Assembly: GCA_019186825.1 (NCBI GenBank)
Contig: JABARP010000008.1
Location: forward strand, 63,139 to 127,138
Direction: 5' to 3'
Length of the DNA: 64,000 nt
DNA from: Pyrinomonadaceae bacterium
GTDB taxonomy: Bacteria > Acidobacteriota > Blastocatellia > Pyrinomonadales > Pyrinomonadaceae
Shown: piece after piece, positions 18,060-25,783 of the stretch
Layout of the letters: the number at the start of each line of letters is the position of its first letter
Numbering within the stretch: position 1 is the first letter of the stretch
Program-made: the position numbers and the translations under genes
The notes under the pieces: model-generated
Databases searched by the model: none
What the model saw: the letters and a program-made list of their open reading frames with translations, nothing else
Told to the model about the DNA's origin: nothing

Positions 18060-18097
18060 TTTTTCCTACCCTTCCTTGTCCGAGCAAAAAAGAGAAA

Positions 18098-18718
18098 CTA
18101 AAACGCTGCGGCCGCCGCATCCGCTTCCGTGACGACGCGGTCTACGACCTCATACCGAAGTCCACATTCGCACGCTATGTTTGCCGTATCGCCGTCAGCG
18201 AACTTATGAACGAGATTTCCGCATTTGCACACAACGCCGATCGAGCGTGCCGGCGAGCCAAGCGCAAGATGAAAATCCGGTATCGATCTCGTTACGACCG
18301 AACCCATACCGATCATTGCCCAGCGTCCGATCTCGAGGTCATTTCCGATCACGCAGCCCGCACCGATCGTCGCGCCTTCGCGGACGTGAGTTGGAAGGGT
18401 GTGTTCATCGGGTTCCGAGCCGCGCAGTGTTTTAAGGTCAGGCATCGTCGCCCGCGGAAAACGGTCGTTCGTGAACGTTGTCGATGCCGAGATCATCACG
18501 CCGTCTTCGATCGTAACGGCCGCGCAGATATAGACCATCGCATTGATCTTTACGCGGCTGCCGATCTTAACGTCGTACGCAATGTAAGTTTTTTCGCCGA
18601 CGATGCATTCTTCGCCGAGAGTTGCGCCGTGGCGAATGTGCACGTTGTCCCAGACGCTTGTGCCCTCGCCTAGCGTTACGTTGTCTTCGATGATCGCTGT
18701 CGGATGAATGCGCGTCAT
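18098..18718 (-). CDS. wbpD: WbpD-like hexapeptide N-acetyltransferase
   Basis: 206 residues. Left-handed beta-helix repeats run from IHPTAIIEDNVTLGEGT to about residue 150 and contain VYICAAVTIEDGVMISAS and FTNDRFPRA, the pattern of UDP-2-acetamido-3-amino-2,3-dideoxyglucuronate N-acetyltransferases. A C-terminal Cys pair set (CKCG, CECG) looks like a small zinc ribbon. The enzyme would acetylate the 3-amino group made by the DegT neighbour. A repeat element (18733-18813) separates it from the oxidoreductase gene. Confidence 0.82.
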   Translation of the reverse strand: MTRIHPTAIIEDNVTLGEGTSVWDNVHIRHGATLGEECIVGEKTYIAYDVKIGSRVKINAMVYICAAVTIEDGVMISASTTFTNDRFPRATMPDLKTLRGSEPDEHTLPTHVREGATIGAGCVIGNDLEIGRWAMIGMGSVVTRSIPDFHLALGSPARSIGVVCKCGNLVHKFADGDTANIACECGLRYEVVDRVVTEADAAAAAF

Positions 18719-18732
18719 AACGTATTTCCTTG

Positions 18733-18813
18733 GATCACCACAGAGGGGCCAGAGAGCACGGAGGTGCTAGAAACTACGGGTTTCTATTTCCCTCTGGCCT
18801 CACCTCTGTGATC
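18733..18813. repeat. Inverted repeat of the cacagagg type within the glycan operon
   Basis: Outer arms GATCACcaCAGAGG (from 18733) and CCTCTGTGATC (to 18813) pair, with inner arms GGCCAGAG and CTCTGGCC. Inside are two small hairpins (GCAC-ctcc-GTGC and GAAAC-GTTTC on the minus strand). It fills the gap between the WbpB- and WbpD-like genes. Phrases like this recur between genes in many environmental bacterial genomes, from memory. Confidence 0.7.
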
Positions 18814-18815
18814 TT

Positions 18816-19814
18816 TTACGCGGCCGCGAGTGCCTTCTCGACGACCGGCTGCCAAAGCTTCTCGCTCATCGAACGATAAGCGGCTTCAATTACCTGAACG
18901 CTTGCCATCGCGTCTGCCGGCGTGATGAAAAGTGCCTCTTTGCCGCGAAGTGCATTGCCGAAATTCTCGATCTTCCCTTTGAAGGACGCGACCTTGTCAT
19001 AGCCGCTTCCAAAGACGGTCCAGTCGGGATTCGATGTCGTTCTGTATTTCGATTCGCGCCAACCGACGTGCAGCGTGCCGTTCGAACCGTAAATGCTTAG
19101 GAAGTACGGAAGCTCCTTGTTTATGCCCCACGTAAGATCGACGCTTGCGGTCACGCCGTCGGCGGTCTTTGCGAGAAGTTTTACGTTCTCGTCAACGGCA
19201 AGGCCCTGCGTGCCGCCTGCATCGACGGCGAGAACCGCGTCGATCGAGCCGAGCAAATATCGAATGATATCGACCGAATGAGTTCCGTTATCGATGAGGA
19301 CGCCGCCACCCGAAAGTGCCGCGTCGGAATTCCAACGCTTCGACATATCGACCTTTGCGGTGAACGCGTTCTCAAGCTGTAGAACATCACCGAGCGCGCC
19401 GGAAGCAAGAATGCTCTTTGCCTTGATAACGTCGTCGCAATAGCGGAATTTTGACGCCATTGTAAAGAGCGTATTCGTCTTCGCGGCGGTCGCGATCATC
19501 CGTTCCGCATCGTCGCTCGTCGTGCAGAGCGGCTTTTCGCAGAGCACGGGGATCGAACGATCGAGGAAGTGACATGCGATCTCGGCGTGTGTCGAGGGCG
19601 GTGTCGCAATGATCACCGCGTCGAGGCCGAGCGTCGCAAGTTCATCGAAAGAAGGGTAGCTCTTGCCGCCTACCATTTCGGCAAGAGCCGCCGCCGCATC
19701 GGCACGTGTGTCCGTTACGGCTACGAGATCGCAGCACGAGCTTAGATTAAAAGCCTGTGCATAGGCCTGGGCGATGCCGCCCGCTCCAACTATTCCAAAA
19801 CGTAACTTTGTCAT
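18816..19814 (-). CDS. wbpB: Gfo/Idh/MocA oxidoreductase, WbpB-like
   Basis: 332 residues. NAD loop FGIVGAGGIAQAYAQAF at the N-terminus, IIATPPSTHAEIA, and CEKPLC with the conserved Lys. The middle carries GGGVLIDNGTHSVDIIRYL, whose His sits in the usual catalytic area. In the UDP-ManNAc3NAcA pathway WbpB oxidises C3 of UDP-GlcNAcA, and the next genes (DegT, WbpD) perform the next two steps. The role rests on this context; the fold is certain. Confidence 0.8.
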   Translation of the reverse strand: MTKLRFGIVGAGGIAQAYAQAFNLSSCCDLVAVTDTRADAAAALAEMVGGKSYPSFDELATLGLDAVIIATPPSTHAEIACHFLDRSIPVLCEKPLCTTSDDAERMIATAAKTNTLFTMASKFRYCDDVIKAKSILASGALGDVLQLENAFTAKVDMSKRWNSDAALSGGGVLIDNGTHSVDIIRYLLGSIDAVLAVDAGGTQGLAVDENVKLLAKTADGVTASVDLTWGINKELPYFLSIYGSNGTLHVGWRESKYRTTSNPDWTVFGSGYDKVASFKGKIENFGNALRGKEALFITPADAMASVQVIEAAYRSMSEKLWQPVVEKALAAA

Positions 19815-19816
19815 AT

Positions 19817-21046
19817 CTATTTCCGCAGCCGGCTTGCGGCGATCCTCACGTTGTCAGCGATGTAGCGAACGTGCTCTTCCGTGTACTTCTCGTTCCAGGG
19901 AAGTACGAGCACGTCGTGGAGTGCCTTTGCCGTGAGCGGATAATTTTCCATCTCGTAATCGACCGCGCCCTCGCGTGCGAGATTGAAAGGGAACTGACTC
20001 GTGCCAAGCGTGTTCTTTTCCTGAAAGACCTGGCACATAAACGCCGGTTTTACGATGTAACGCGGGGCAGAGAAAATATTCTTTTCCTTGAGCAACTGCG
20101 CCATGCCGACCGAACCGCCCTCGATCTTCGAGTCGTCCACGGACAGGCAATATTTCCAGTACGTGTGCGTTGCGTCCGGTGCGATAACGGGAGTTTCGAT
20201 GCCATCGATTCCTTGCAGAAGCTCGGTCAGCAGTGCGGCCGTATTCTGACGATTTGCGACACAAGTTTCGAGCTTTTCGAGCTGGCCGAGTGCGACCGCA
20301 GCTTGAAGCTCGCTCATGCGATAGTTCAACGCCATGAAGTAGTGGTCGGGATTCGCATCGCCGTAGCCCCACGCCTTGTTGATGTAAAGGAACATCTTGC
20401 GTGCGAGCTTTTCGTCGTTGGTTACGACCATGCCGCCTTCGCCGGTCGTCATATGCTTACCTTGCTGGAGCGAGAAGCAGCCGATGTCGCCGATCGTGCC
20501 GGCGAATGCATCACCCTTTTTCGCGAGGAACGTCTGAGCCGAATCTTCGATAACGGGGATGCCTTTCTCGCGTGCAAGCTCCATGATCGGGCCCATTTCG
20601 CAAGGATTACCGAAAAGGTGCGTAACGATGATCGCCTTGGTGCGTTCGCTGATCTTCTTTTCGATCGTCTCTGCGGTCACATTCAGGGTCTTCGGATCGA
20701 CCTCTGCAAAGACCGGAACAACGCCGCGATACATCAGAGGCGTCAGTGCACCCATATCGGTGATCGAGGTCGTAATGATCTCGTCGCCCGGTTCCGGATT
20801 GATCGCTGCGACTGCGATGTGGATCGCCGCCGAACCTGACGTGCAAGCGTACGCGAATTTTGCGCCGAGTTTTTCGGCAAACTTCTGCTCGAGCATCTTG
20901 CCGAATTTGCCTTTCGTCGTCGTCAAGGTCCCGCTTTTCAGGACCTCGGTAACGTAGGCGATCTCGGTCTCGTCAAAGGTACGGCCGCTTGCGTCCTGGT
21001 CGGAGGGGAGCGACATCAACAGTTCGGTTTTTGCAACGGGTGTCAT
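19817..21046 (-). CDS. DegT/DnrJ/EryC1/StrS aminotransferase, WbpE-like
   Basis: 409 residues. PLP-dependent sugar aminotransferase: ACTSGSAAIHIAV binds the cofactor phosphate, IEDSAQ contains D168, and K197 in SLQQGKHMTTGEGG is the expected Schiff-base lysine. It ends two bases before the WbpB-like gene. By context it aminates C3 of the keto sugar. A second ATG at residue 11 could also be the start. Substrate is inferred, not seen. Confidence 0.85.
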   Translation of the reverse strand: MTPVAKTELLMSLPSDQDASGRTFDETEIAYVTEVLKSGTLTTTKGKFGKMLEQKFAEKLGAKFAYACTSGSAAIHIAVAAINPEPGDEIITTSITDMGALTPLMYRGVVPVFAEVDPKTLNVTAETIEKKISERTKAIIVTHLFGNPCEMGPIMELAREKGIPVIEDSAQTFLAKKGDAFAGTIGDIGCFSLQQGKHMTTGEGGMVVTNDEKLARKMFLYINKAWGYGDANPDHYFMALNYRMSELQAAVALGQLEKLETCVANRQNTAALLTELLQGIDGIETPVIAPDATHTYWKYCLSVDDSKIEGGSVGMAQLLKEKNIFSAPRYIVKPAFMCQVFQEKNTLGTSQFPFNLAREGAVDYEMENYPLTAKALHDVLVLPWNEKYTEEHVRYIADNVRIAASRLRK

Positions 21047-21113
21047 AGATTTGGATGGATTATTTGCTGATAAATGGGAAATGCGGGGACGTCCTTTTTA
21101 CATCCAGCGCGGG

Positions 21114-22808
21114 TTATCTAATTTCTTCCTCAAGTGCAATAGAAGGTCTAATTGCAGAGGATTTCCGAAAGAAACGCATTTTTGCGAGCCTTGAGAGCAA
21201 TTTCAGATGTCCGACGATGGTCGCGGCCGTCTTCATCTTCGAAAAACCGAAAAGCCGAACTTCCAGAACCGCCGGGAATTCGACGACCTTGCCGCCCTCG
21301 ATATCGATGCGGCCGAGCATCTCGGCAACGCCCAGGAATCCCGATTCGTCGAGGTTTAGGTTTGCGACCGCGCTTCGCCGATACACGCGAAAGCAGCTCG
21401 TATAGGTCGAAAGCTTTTGGTTGAGCACGGTGCGATATAGCGCAGACGCTCCTTTTGATAGGAAAAGCCGCCAGCCCGGCACATTTCGCACACCGCCGTT
21501 GCGATGGTAGGGCGAAGCCGTGACCATTGCGGTGTCCTTGTCGAGTAGCGGCAGCATTCGAGGCAATTCGTGCGGATCGTACGTGCAGTCGCAATCCATC
21601 GACGCGACGATCTCCGTCCCGGCGGCGCGGATCGCGGTCATTATCGCTGCGGCAACGCCTTGGTTCTGCTCGTGGCTGATGATCTCGGTGTTCGGAAATT
21701 CATCGAAAAGTTCGTGAAGCAGGTCGAGCGTCCCGTCCTTGCTGCAGTCGTTCACGAATATAAAATTCGCCGCGTAGCCGGCTTCAACGAGCGTTCGATC
21801 GACGCTGCGGAGCGTGTTCGCGAGATATGGCAGTGTCTCGGCCTCGTTATAGCACGGAATTCCGATCGTGATCGGCGTTAGCTTGCGGTCTTTCGCTTCG
21901 CTCGCGTTTGCCGTCGTTACTGGTTCAAGTTCCGTCTCATCCGCACGCAGATGTTTCTCGGAAAGGCCGAGATGGTCCGCGATGCTCACGCAGTCGTAAG
22001 CCGCAAGATTCTCGCGGAGGATCCATTCCATCTTGTCGAGTTTTCGATAGTGGCGAATGCGGTTATATTTCGAGGCGGCGGAGATGCGCGGCTGTTCCGG
22101 GTCGAGTTCCCAGACGTGAAAATAGCTCACGAAAGGCTCGGCGGTCGTCTCGCTCCAGGCTCGCACGGCGTGCCGCATCAGCGTATAGGGAATTTGGCGA
22201 AAATAATTCCCGCCCGAGATCGGAAGAAGGCCGACACCGACATTCCGCGTAGAATACGGAAACTCCCAAATGCGGCCGTTTTTGCTTTCGACCGTGTGTG
22301 CGACGCGTTCCTTCGCCTCCACGCCGCGGGTCGGCATAAACGAAGCGTCATATTCATAGCCTGCTTCGGCCAGAGCGTCGAGGATCCAGTTGTCGCGGCC
22401 GTAATGCAGCTTTTCCGCGGAACGATGGCCGACGATCCGCTGACCGGACGCCTCCGAGAGCACGCTTGCGGCACGATCGAGGTCGATGCGAAATTCTTCC
22501 GGCGAAAGCTGCCGGACGGAGCGATGATAGTATCCGCGGCTTGCGACCTCGTGCCCCCGAGTTGCGATCTCGCGTACGAGGTCAGGATTCTGCTCGGCGA
22601 TCCAACCCAGGACGAAGAACGTCGCCTTTGCATCGAATTCGTCGAGCAGGTCGAGTGCTTTTAGAGTGTTCTGCTCGTATCGCGGCTCAAAATGCTCCCA
22701 GTTGCGCTGCTGTATCAGCGTCTCGAAAGCACCGACGTGGAAATAATCCTCGACGAGTACCGTCAAAAGATGCCGCGGCCTTGAAGCTTGTGTTTCGAGC
22801 TCGTTCAC
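21114..22808 (-). CDS. Fusion: DUF3473-type polysaccharide deacetylase-like domain plus GT2 glycosyltransferase
   Basis: 564 residues. Residues 11-295 follow the exosortase-associated deacetylase family (VEDYFHVGAF, ATFFVLGWIAEQNPDLV, GHEVAS, then SYFHVWELDPEQP). Residues 312-530 are a GT2 domain (GIPCYNEAETLPYL, MDCDCTYDP, VPGWRLFLSKGAS). Two usual deacetylase positions differ: L18 where Asp is expected in the first motif and R91 where a metal His is expected (ASRGYYH). The N-terminal half may bind rather than deacetylate. The start overlaps the epimerase stop (ATGA). Confidence 0.85.
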   Translation of the reverse strand: MNELETQASRPRHLLTVLVEDYFHVGAFETLIQQRNWEHFEPRYEQNTLKALDLLDEFDAKATFFVLGWIAEQNPDLVREIATRGHEVASRGYYHRSVRQLSPEEFRIDLDRAASVLSEASGQRIVGHRSAEKLHYGRDNWILDALAEAGYEYDASFMPTRGVEAKERVAHTVESKNGRIWEFPYSTRNVGVGLLPISGGNYFRQIPYTLMRHAVRAWSETTAEPFVSYFHVWELDPEQPRISAASKYNRIRHYRKLDKMEWILRENLAAYDCVSIADHLGLSEKHLRADETELEPVTTANASEAKDRKLTPITIGIPCYNEAETLPYLANTLRSVDRTLVEAGYAANFIFVNDCSKDGTLDLLHELFDEFPNTEIISHEQNQGVAAAIMTAIRAAGTEIVASMDCDCTYDPHELPRMLPLLDKDTAMVTASPYHRNGGVRNVPGWRLFLSKGASALYRTVLNQKLSTYTSCFRVYRRSAVANLNLDESGFLGVAEMLGRIDIEGGKVVEFPAVLEVRLFGFSKMKTAATIVGHLKLLSRLAKMRFFRKSSAIRPSIALEEEIR

Positions 22809-24007
22809 AGCGATACGGTTCGTGCCACTTCGGGTTCGGTTTTCGGGGCAAAATGTGATCGAAGTGCCTCAACGATCCTGCGTGAGGCTGTTCCGTCGCC
22901 GAATGGATTCGGTATCTGCTTTACGGAATCGATCCACGCGGGATCGGCATAGTTCTCTTCGAGAAGTTCTTCGAGCCTTGCGGCGTCGCTGCCGACGAGC
23001 TTTGAAACTCCGGCCGCAATGCCTTCGGGCCGCTCGGTGTTCTCACGCAGAACAAGGAGCGGTTTCCCGAGGCTCGGTGCCTCTTCCTGCACGCCGCCCG
23101 AATCGGACACGACGAGCCACGATGCCTTCATAAGGGCTAAGAAATCGGAATGATCGAGCGGTTCCAACAAATGGACGCGGTCGCGGCCCGCGAGGATCGC
23201 CTCGGTCGCCGCCCGCACATTTGGGTTCGGATGTACGGGAAAGATCAGCGAAACGTTCTCGTGCCTCTCGACGAATCGGGCAAGCACCTCGAGATTCCTG
23301 CTCATTGCGTCGCCAAAGCTCTCTCTGCGATGCGTCGTAAGCAGTATGCGCTTTTGCCCGGCCGTCTCCGCGATCAGATCGGTGATCTCGTCGCTCACCC
23401 GAAGGCGATCCAGCATCGCGTGCAGCGAATCGACGACCGTATTTCCTGTAACAAAGATCTGCCGGTCGGAAACGCCTTCGTCGAGCAGATTCTGCCTATT
23501 CTGCTCGGTCGCGGCGAAGTGAAATGAGGCGATCAGGGTGATCAGCCTGCGGTTCGCCTCTTCGGGGAAGGGACTTGCGATATCGCCCGAACGCAAGCCC
23601 GCCTCGACGTGGCCGACAGGGATCTTTCGATTGAAAGCGGCGAGTGCACCGGCAAGCGTCGTTGTCGTATCTCCTTGTACGAGAACGACATCCGGCATTT
23701 CATCGACGAGAATTCGGTCGAGGCCCGCGATCACGTTCGAAAGCACATCGTTCGGCGACTGATCGGCCTTCATAACGTCCAGGTCAATATCGACATCGAC
23801 ATTCAGGCTCTTTAAGAACGGAGCGAGCAGGCCCTTGTGCTGGCTCGAGGAAACGACGAGCGGGCGGTAATTCTGCTGCCTCAGCTCTGCGATCACCGGT
23901 GCGAGCTTGATCAACTCCGGCCGGGTGCCGAACAGAACGAGTACTTTCCGGCCGGCTCGCGGCCGCGTATGGCCGTTTCCGAGCAATGTGTCGAGGGAAT
24001 CCATCAT
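22805..24007 (-). CDS. wecB: Non-hydrolysing UDP-N-acetylglucosamine 2-epimerase (WecB/WbpI type)
   Basis: 400 residues. Motifs include VLFGTRPELIKLAPVI, HVEAGLRSGDIASPFPEE, TTHRRES, FPVHPNP and SDSGGVQEE, all typical of the family. It heads the minus-strand string. With WbpB-, WbpE- and WbpD-like genes downstream, it may act as WbpI on the diacetamido uronic acid nucleotide rather than on UDP-GlcNAc. A double ATG marks the start. Divergent from 24179. Confidence 0.88.
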   Translation of the reverse strand: MMDSLDTLLGNGHTRPRAGRKVLVLFGTRPELIKLAPVIAELRQQNYRPLVVSSSQHKGLLAPFLKSLNVDVDIDLDVMKADQSPNDVLSNVIAGLDRILVDEMPDVVLVQGDTTTTLAGALAAFNRKIPVGHVEAGLRSGDIASPFPEEANRRLITLIASFHFAATEQNRQNLLDEGVSDRQIFVTGNTVVDSLHAMLDRLRVSDEITDLIAETAGQKRILLTTHRRESFGDAMSRNLEVLARFVERHENVSLIFPVHPNPNVRAATEAILAGRDRVHLLEPLDHSDFLALMKASWLVVSDSGGVQEEAPSLGKPLLVLRENTERPEGIAAGVSKLVGSDAARLEELLEENYADPAWIDSVKQIPNPFGDGTASRRIVEALRSHFAPKTEPEVARTVSL

Positions 24008-24178
24008 TTTCTAAGTGTTTGGACGGCCCGAAACGCAAGAGTCCGCCCGCTCGATAAAAGGCTCAATTACGTCGGGTTTCCTAAGTTTTATCGGTTTGCG
24101 GGCGGTTTCTGTGCTGTCAACTGCAAACCTCTCTGTGCGAAAATGCATCTATAAGACGAAGCACAAGGAAAACGAACT

Positions 24179-24985
24179 ATGAGATTTGCGAAGGCGGCGG
24201 GAGTTATTTTTCTGGCTCTGGCTTTTTCGGTAGCGGGCATGGCACAAGAGTCGGCGGTTGTGCCGACAGACCTAAGTCAGGCGAAGATCGACGAGATCCT
24301 GAAAAAGGTTGCCGAGAATGAAGGCCTTTTCCGTTCGGCGTTGACGGATTACGTGTTCAATCGAAAGGCGATCGTGCAGACGATCGGGCTTGGCGGGCAG
24401 GTTACGGGGACATTTCGACGCGATTCGTTTATGACCTTCGGCTCGGACGGCGGCCGCTTCGAAAAGGTGCTTTATGCTCCGATAGCGACCACACCGCCCG
24501 GATTTGTAACACCCGAGGACCTCGAGGACCTCGGCGGTATCAATCCTTTCGCGCTCGAGCCATCGGCGATGTCTCACTACAATTTCCGCTTCGCAGGCAC
24601 CGAACACATCGACGAACTCGATCTTTACGTCTTTGATGTGACGCCGAAGGAGATCCCGAATCCGAAAAAGACGAAGCTCCGTCTCTTTACGGGCCGAATT
24701 TGGGTGGATAAGACCGACCTTATGATCGTTCGGTCAAAGGGCAAGGCCGTGCCGGAGACGAAAGACAATAAGTTCCCGGTCGTGCTCACAACGCGAGCGC
24801 AGATCGACGGTAAGTATTGGTTCCCGGTCGATGCGCGTTCGGACGACGAACTCGTGTTCGATAACGGCAATGTTATCAAGATACGGATGCGTGTCTCTTT
24901 CAGCAATTACCGACAAGGACGCACTGACGTGATCATCAAGGACGATCCGGAGACTCCCGACGAGACGCCGCAGAAGCAGCCGTAA
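24179..24985 (+). CDS. Exported protein, possibly LolA-like fold
   Basis: 268 residues. Signal peptide about 1-22 (GVIFLALAFSVAGMAQ). After a helical region (residues 33-55) the chain is rich in beta strands, with RLFTGRIWVDKTDLMIVRSKG resembling the LolA/outer-membrane-lipoprotein-sorting fold (in part), and an acidic Pro-rich tail. AAGGAAAA precedes the start. Stands alone between divergent and convergent neighbours. Such proteins are frequent in Acidobacteriota as far as I recall; role unknown. Confidence 0.6.
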   Translation: MRFAKAAGVIFLALAFSVAGMAQESAVVPTDLSQAKIDEILKKVAENEGLFRSALTDYVFNRKAIVQTIGLGGQVTGTFRRDSFMTFGSDGGRFEKVLYAPIATTPPGFVTPEDLEDLGGINPFALEPSAMSHYNFRFAGTEHIDELDLYVFDVTPKEIPNPKKTKLRLFTGRIWVDKTDLMIVRSKGKAVPETKDNKFPVVLTTRAQIDGKYWFPVDARSDDELVFDNGNVIKIRMRVSFSNYRQGRTDVIIKDDPETPDETPQKQP

Positions 24986-24991
24986 ACGAGG

Positions 24992-25768
24992 CTATTCTTT
25001 CGACAATTCCGCCGCGATCGCGGCACGGGTCTCAAGCAGTAGTTGGAGCGGAGTTACATCTCGGCTCCTTTCTCTTACGGGTATCGGCGGCAGCAGCACC
25101 ATTTCGATCGTGCCGGGATAGGCGACGCCACTGCCCTTCCCCATCATCACATCAGTATTCTTGATAGCGACCGGAATGATGTCCGCATTCGTCTGCAAGG
25201 CGAGGTAAAAGGCACCTTTTTTGAACGGCAGGAGTTTGCCGGGCAAGGCACGCGTCCCTTCGACAAAGACGCCGAAAGAATATCCCGCATCCATCACCTT
25301 TCGAGCCTTTTCCATTGATTCGCGGGCTTTTTCAGGATTGCTCCGGTCGATCGCGATGATATTCACGAACGACATTCCCTGACCCATCACGGGCACTTTC
25401 AGCAGCTCTTTTTTTGCGACGAGGCCGATCCTCTTTCCGGTGAACGCAAAGAGCGTCGCGGTGTCGAGATAAGAACGATGGTTTGCGGCAAAAATATACG
25501 ACCGTTCGGGGTCGAGATTCTCTGTGCCCGTAACCCGAACCTTCGCACCGCACGCCTTGAGCCATGTGCGTGCACCGAAGATCGCAAGTGGATAGAGCCA
25601 GACCCTTCGGTTGATGATCCAGAGGAAGATCAGCGTCGGTATAGCGATAACAAGCAGCATCGCTCCGGCGACAAACCAGCACCACCAATAGCGGAGTTTG
25701 CCCAAGATCCGCGATCTGTGAGACTCTGGCAAAGGAAACTCCATCAAATTATTTTCAACTGTCGGCAT
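24992..25768 (-). CDS. plsC: 1-acyl-sn-glycerol-3-phosphate acyltransferase
   Basis: 258 residues. Makes phosphatidic acid from lysophosphatidic acid at the inner membrane. Motif NHRSYLDT holds the HX4D catalytic pair and FVEGTRALPGKLLPFKKG the glycerol-phosphate site. Two N-terminal membrane segments (about 28-50 and 55-70). AAGG five bases upstream supports ATG 25768; ATG 25744 is an alternative. Only 15 bases separate it from the divergent M14 gene. Confidence 0.9.
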   Translation of the reverse strand: MPTVENNLMEFPLPESHRSRILGKLRYWWCWFVAGAMLLVIAIPTLIFLWIINRRVWLYPLAIFGARTWLKACGAKVRVTGTENLDPERSYIFAANHRSYLDTATLFAFTGKRIGLVAKKELLKVPVMGQGMSFVNIIAIDRSNPEKARESMEKARKVMDAGYSFGVFVEGTRALPGKLLPFKKGAFYLALQTNADIIPVAIKNTDVMMGKGSGVAYPGTIEMVLLPPIPVRERSRDVTPLQLLLETRAAIAAELSKE

Positions 25769-25783
25769 CGACCTTAAAGTCTA

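Noticed and set aside
19757..20839. A 360-codon plus-strand open frame
   Set aside because: It lies wholly opposite the DegT aminotransferase and has no protein-like motifs; GC-rich coding produces such shadows.
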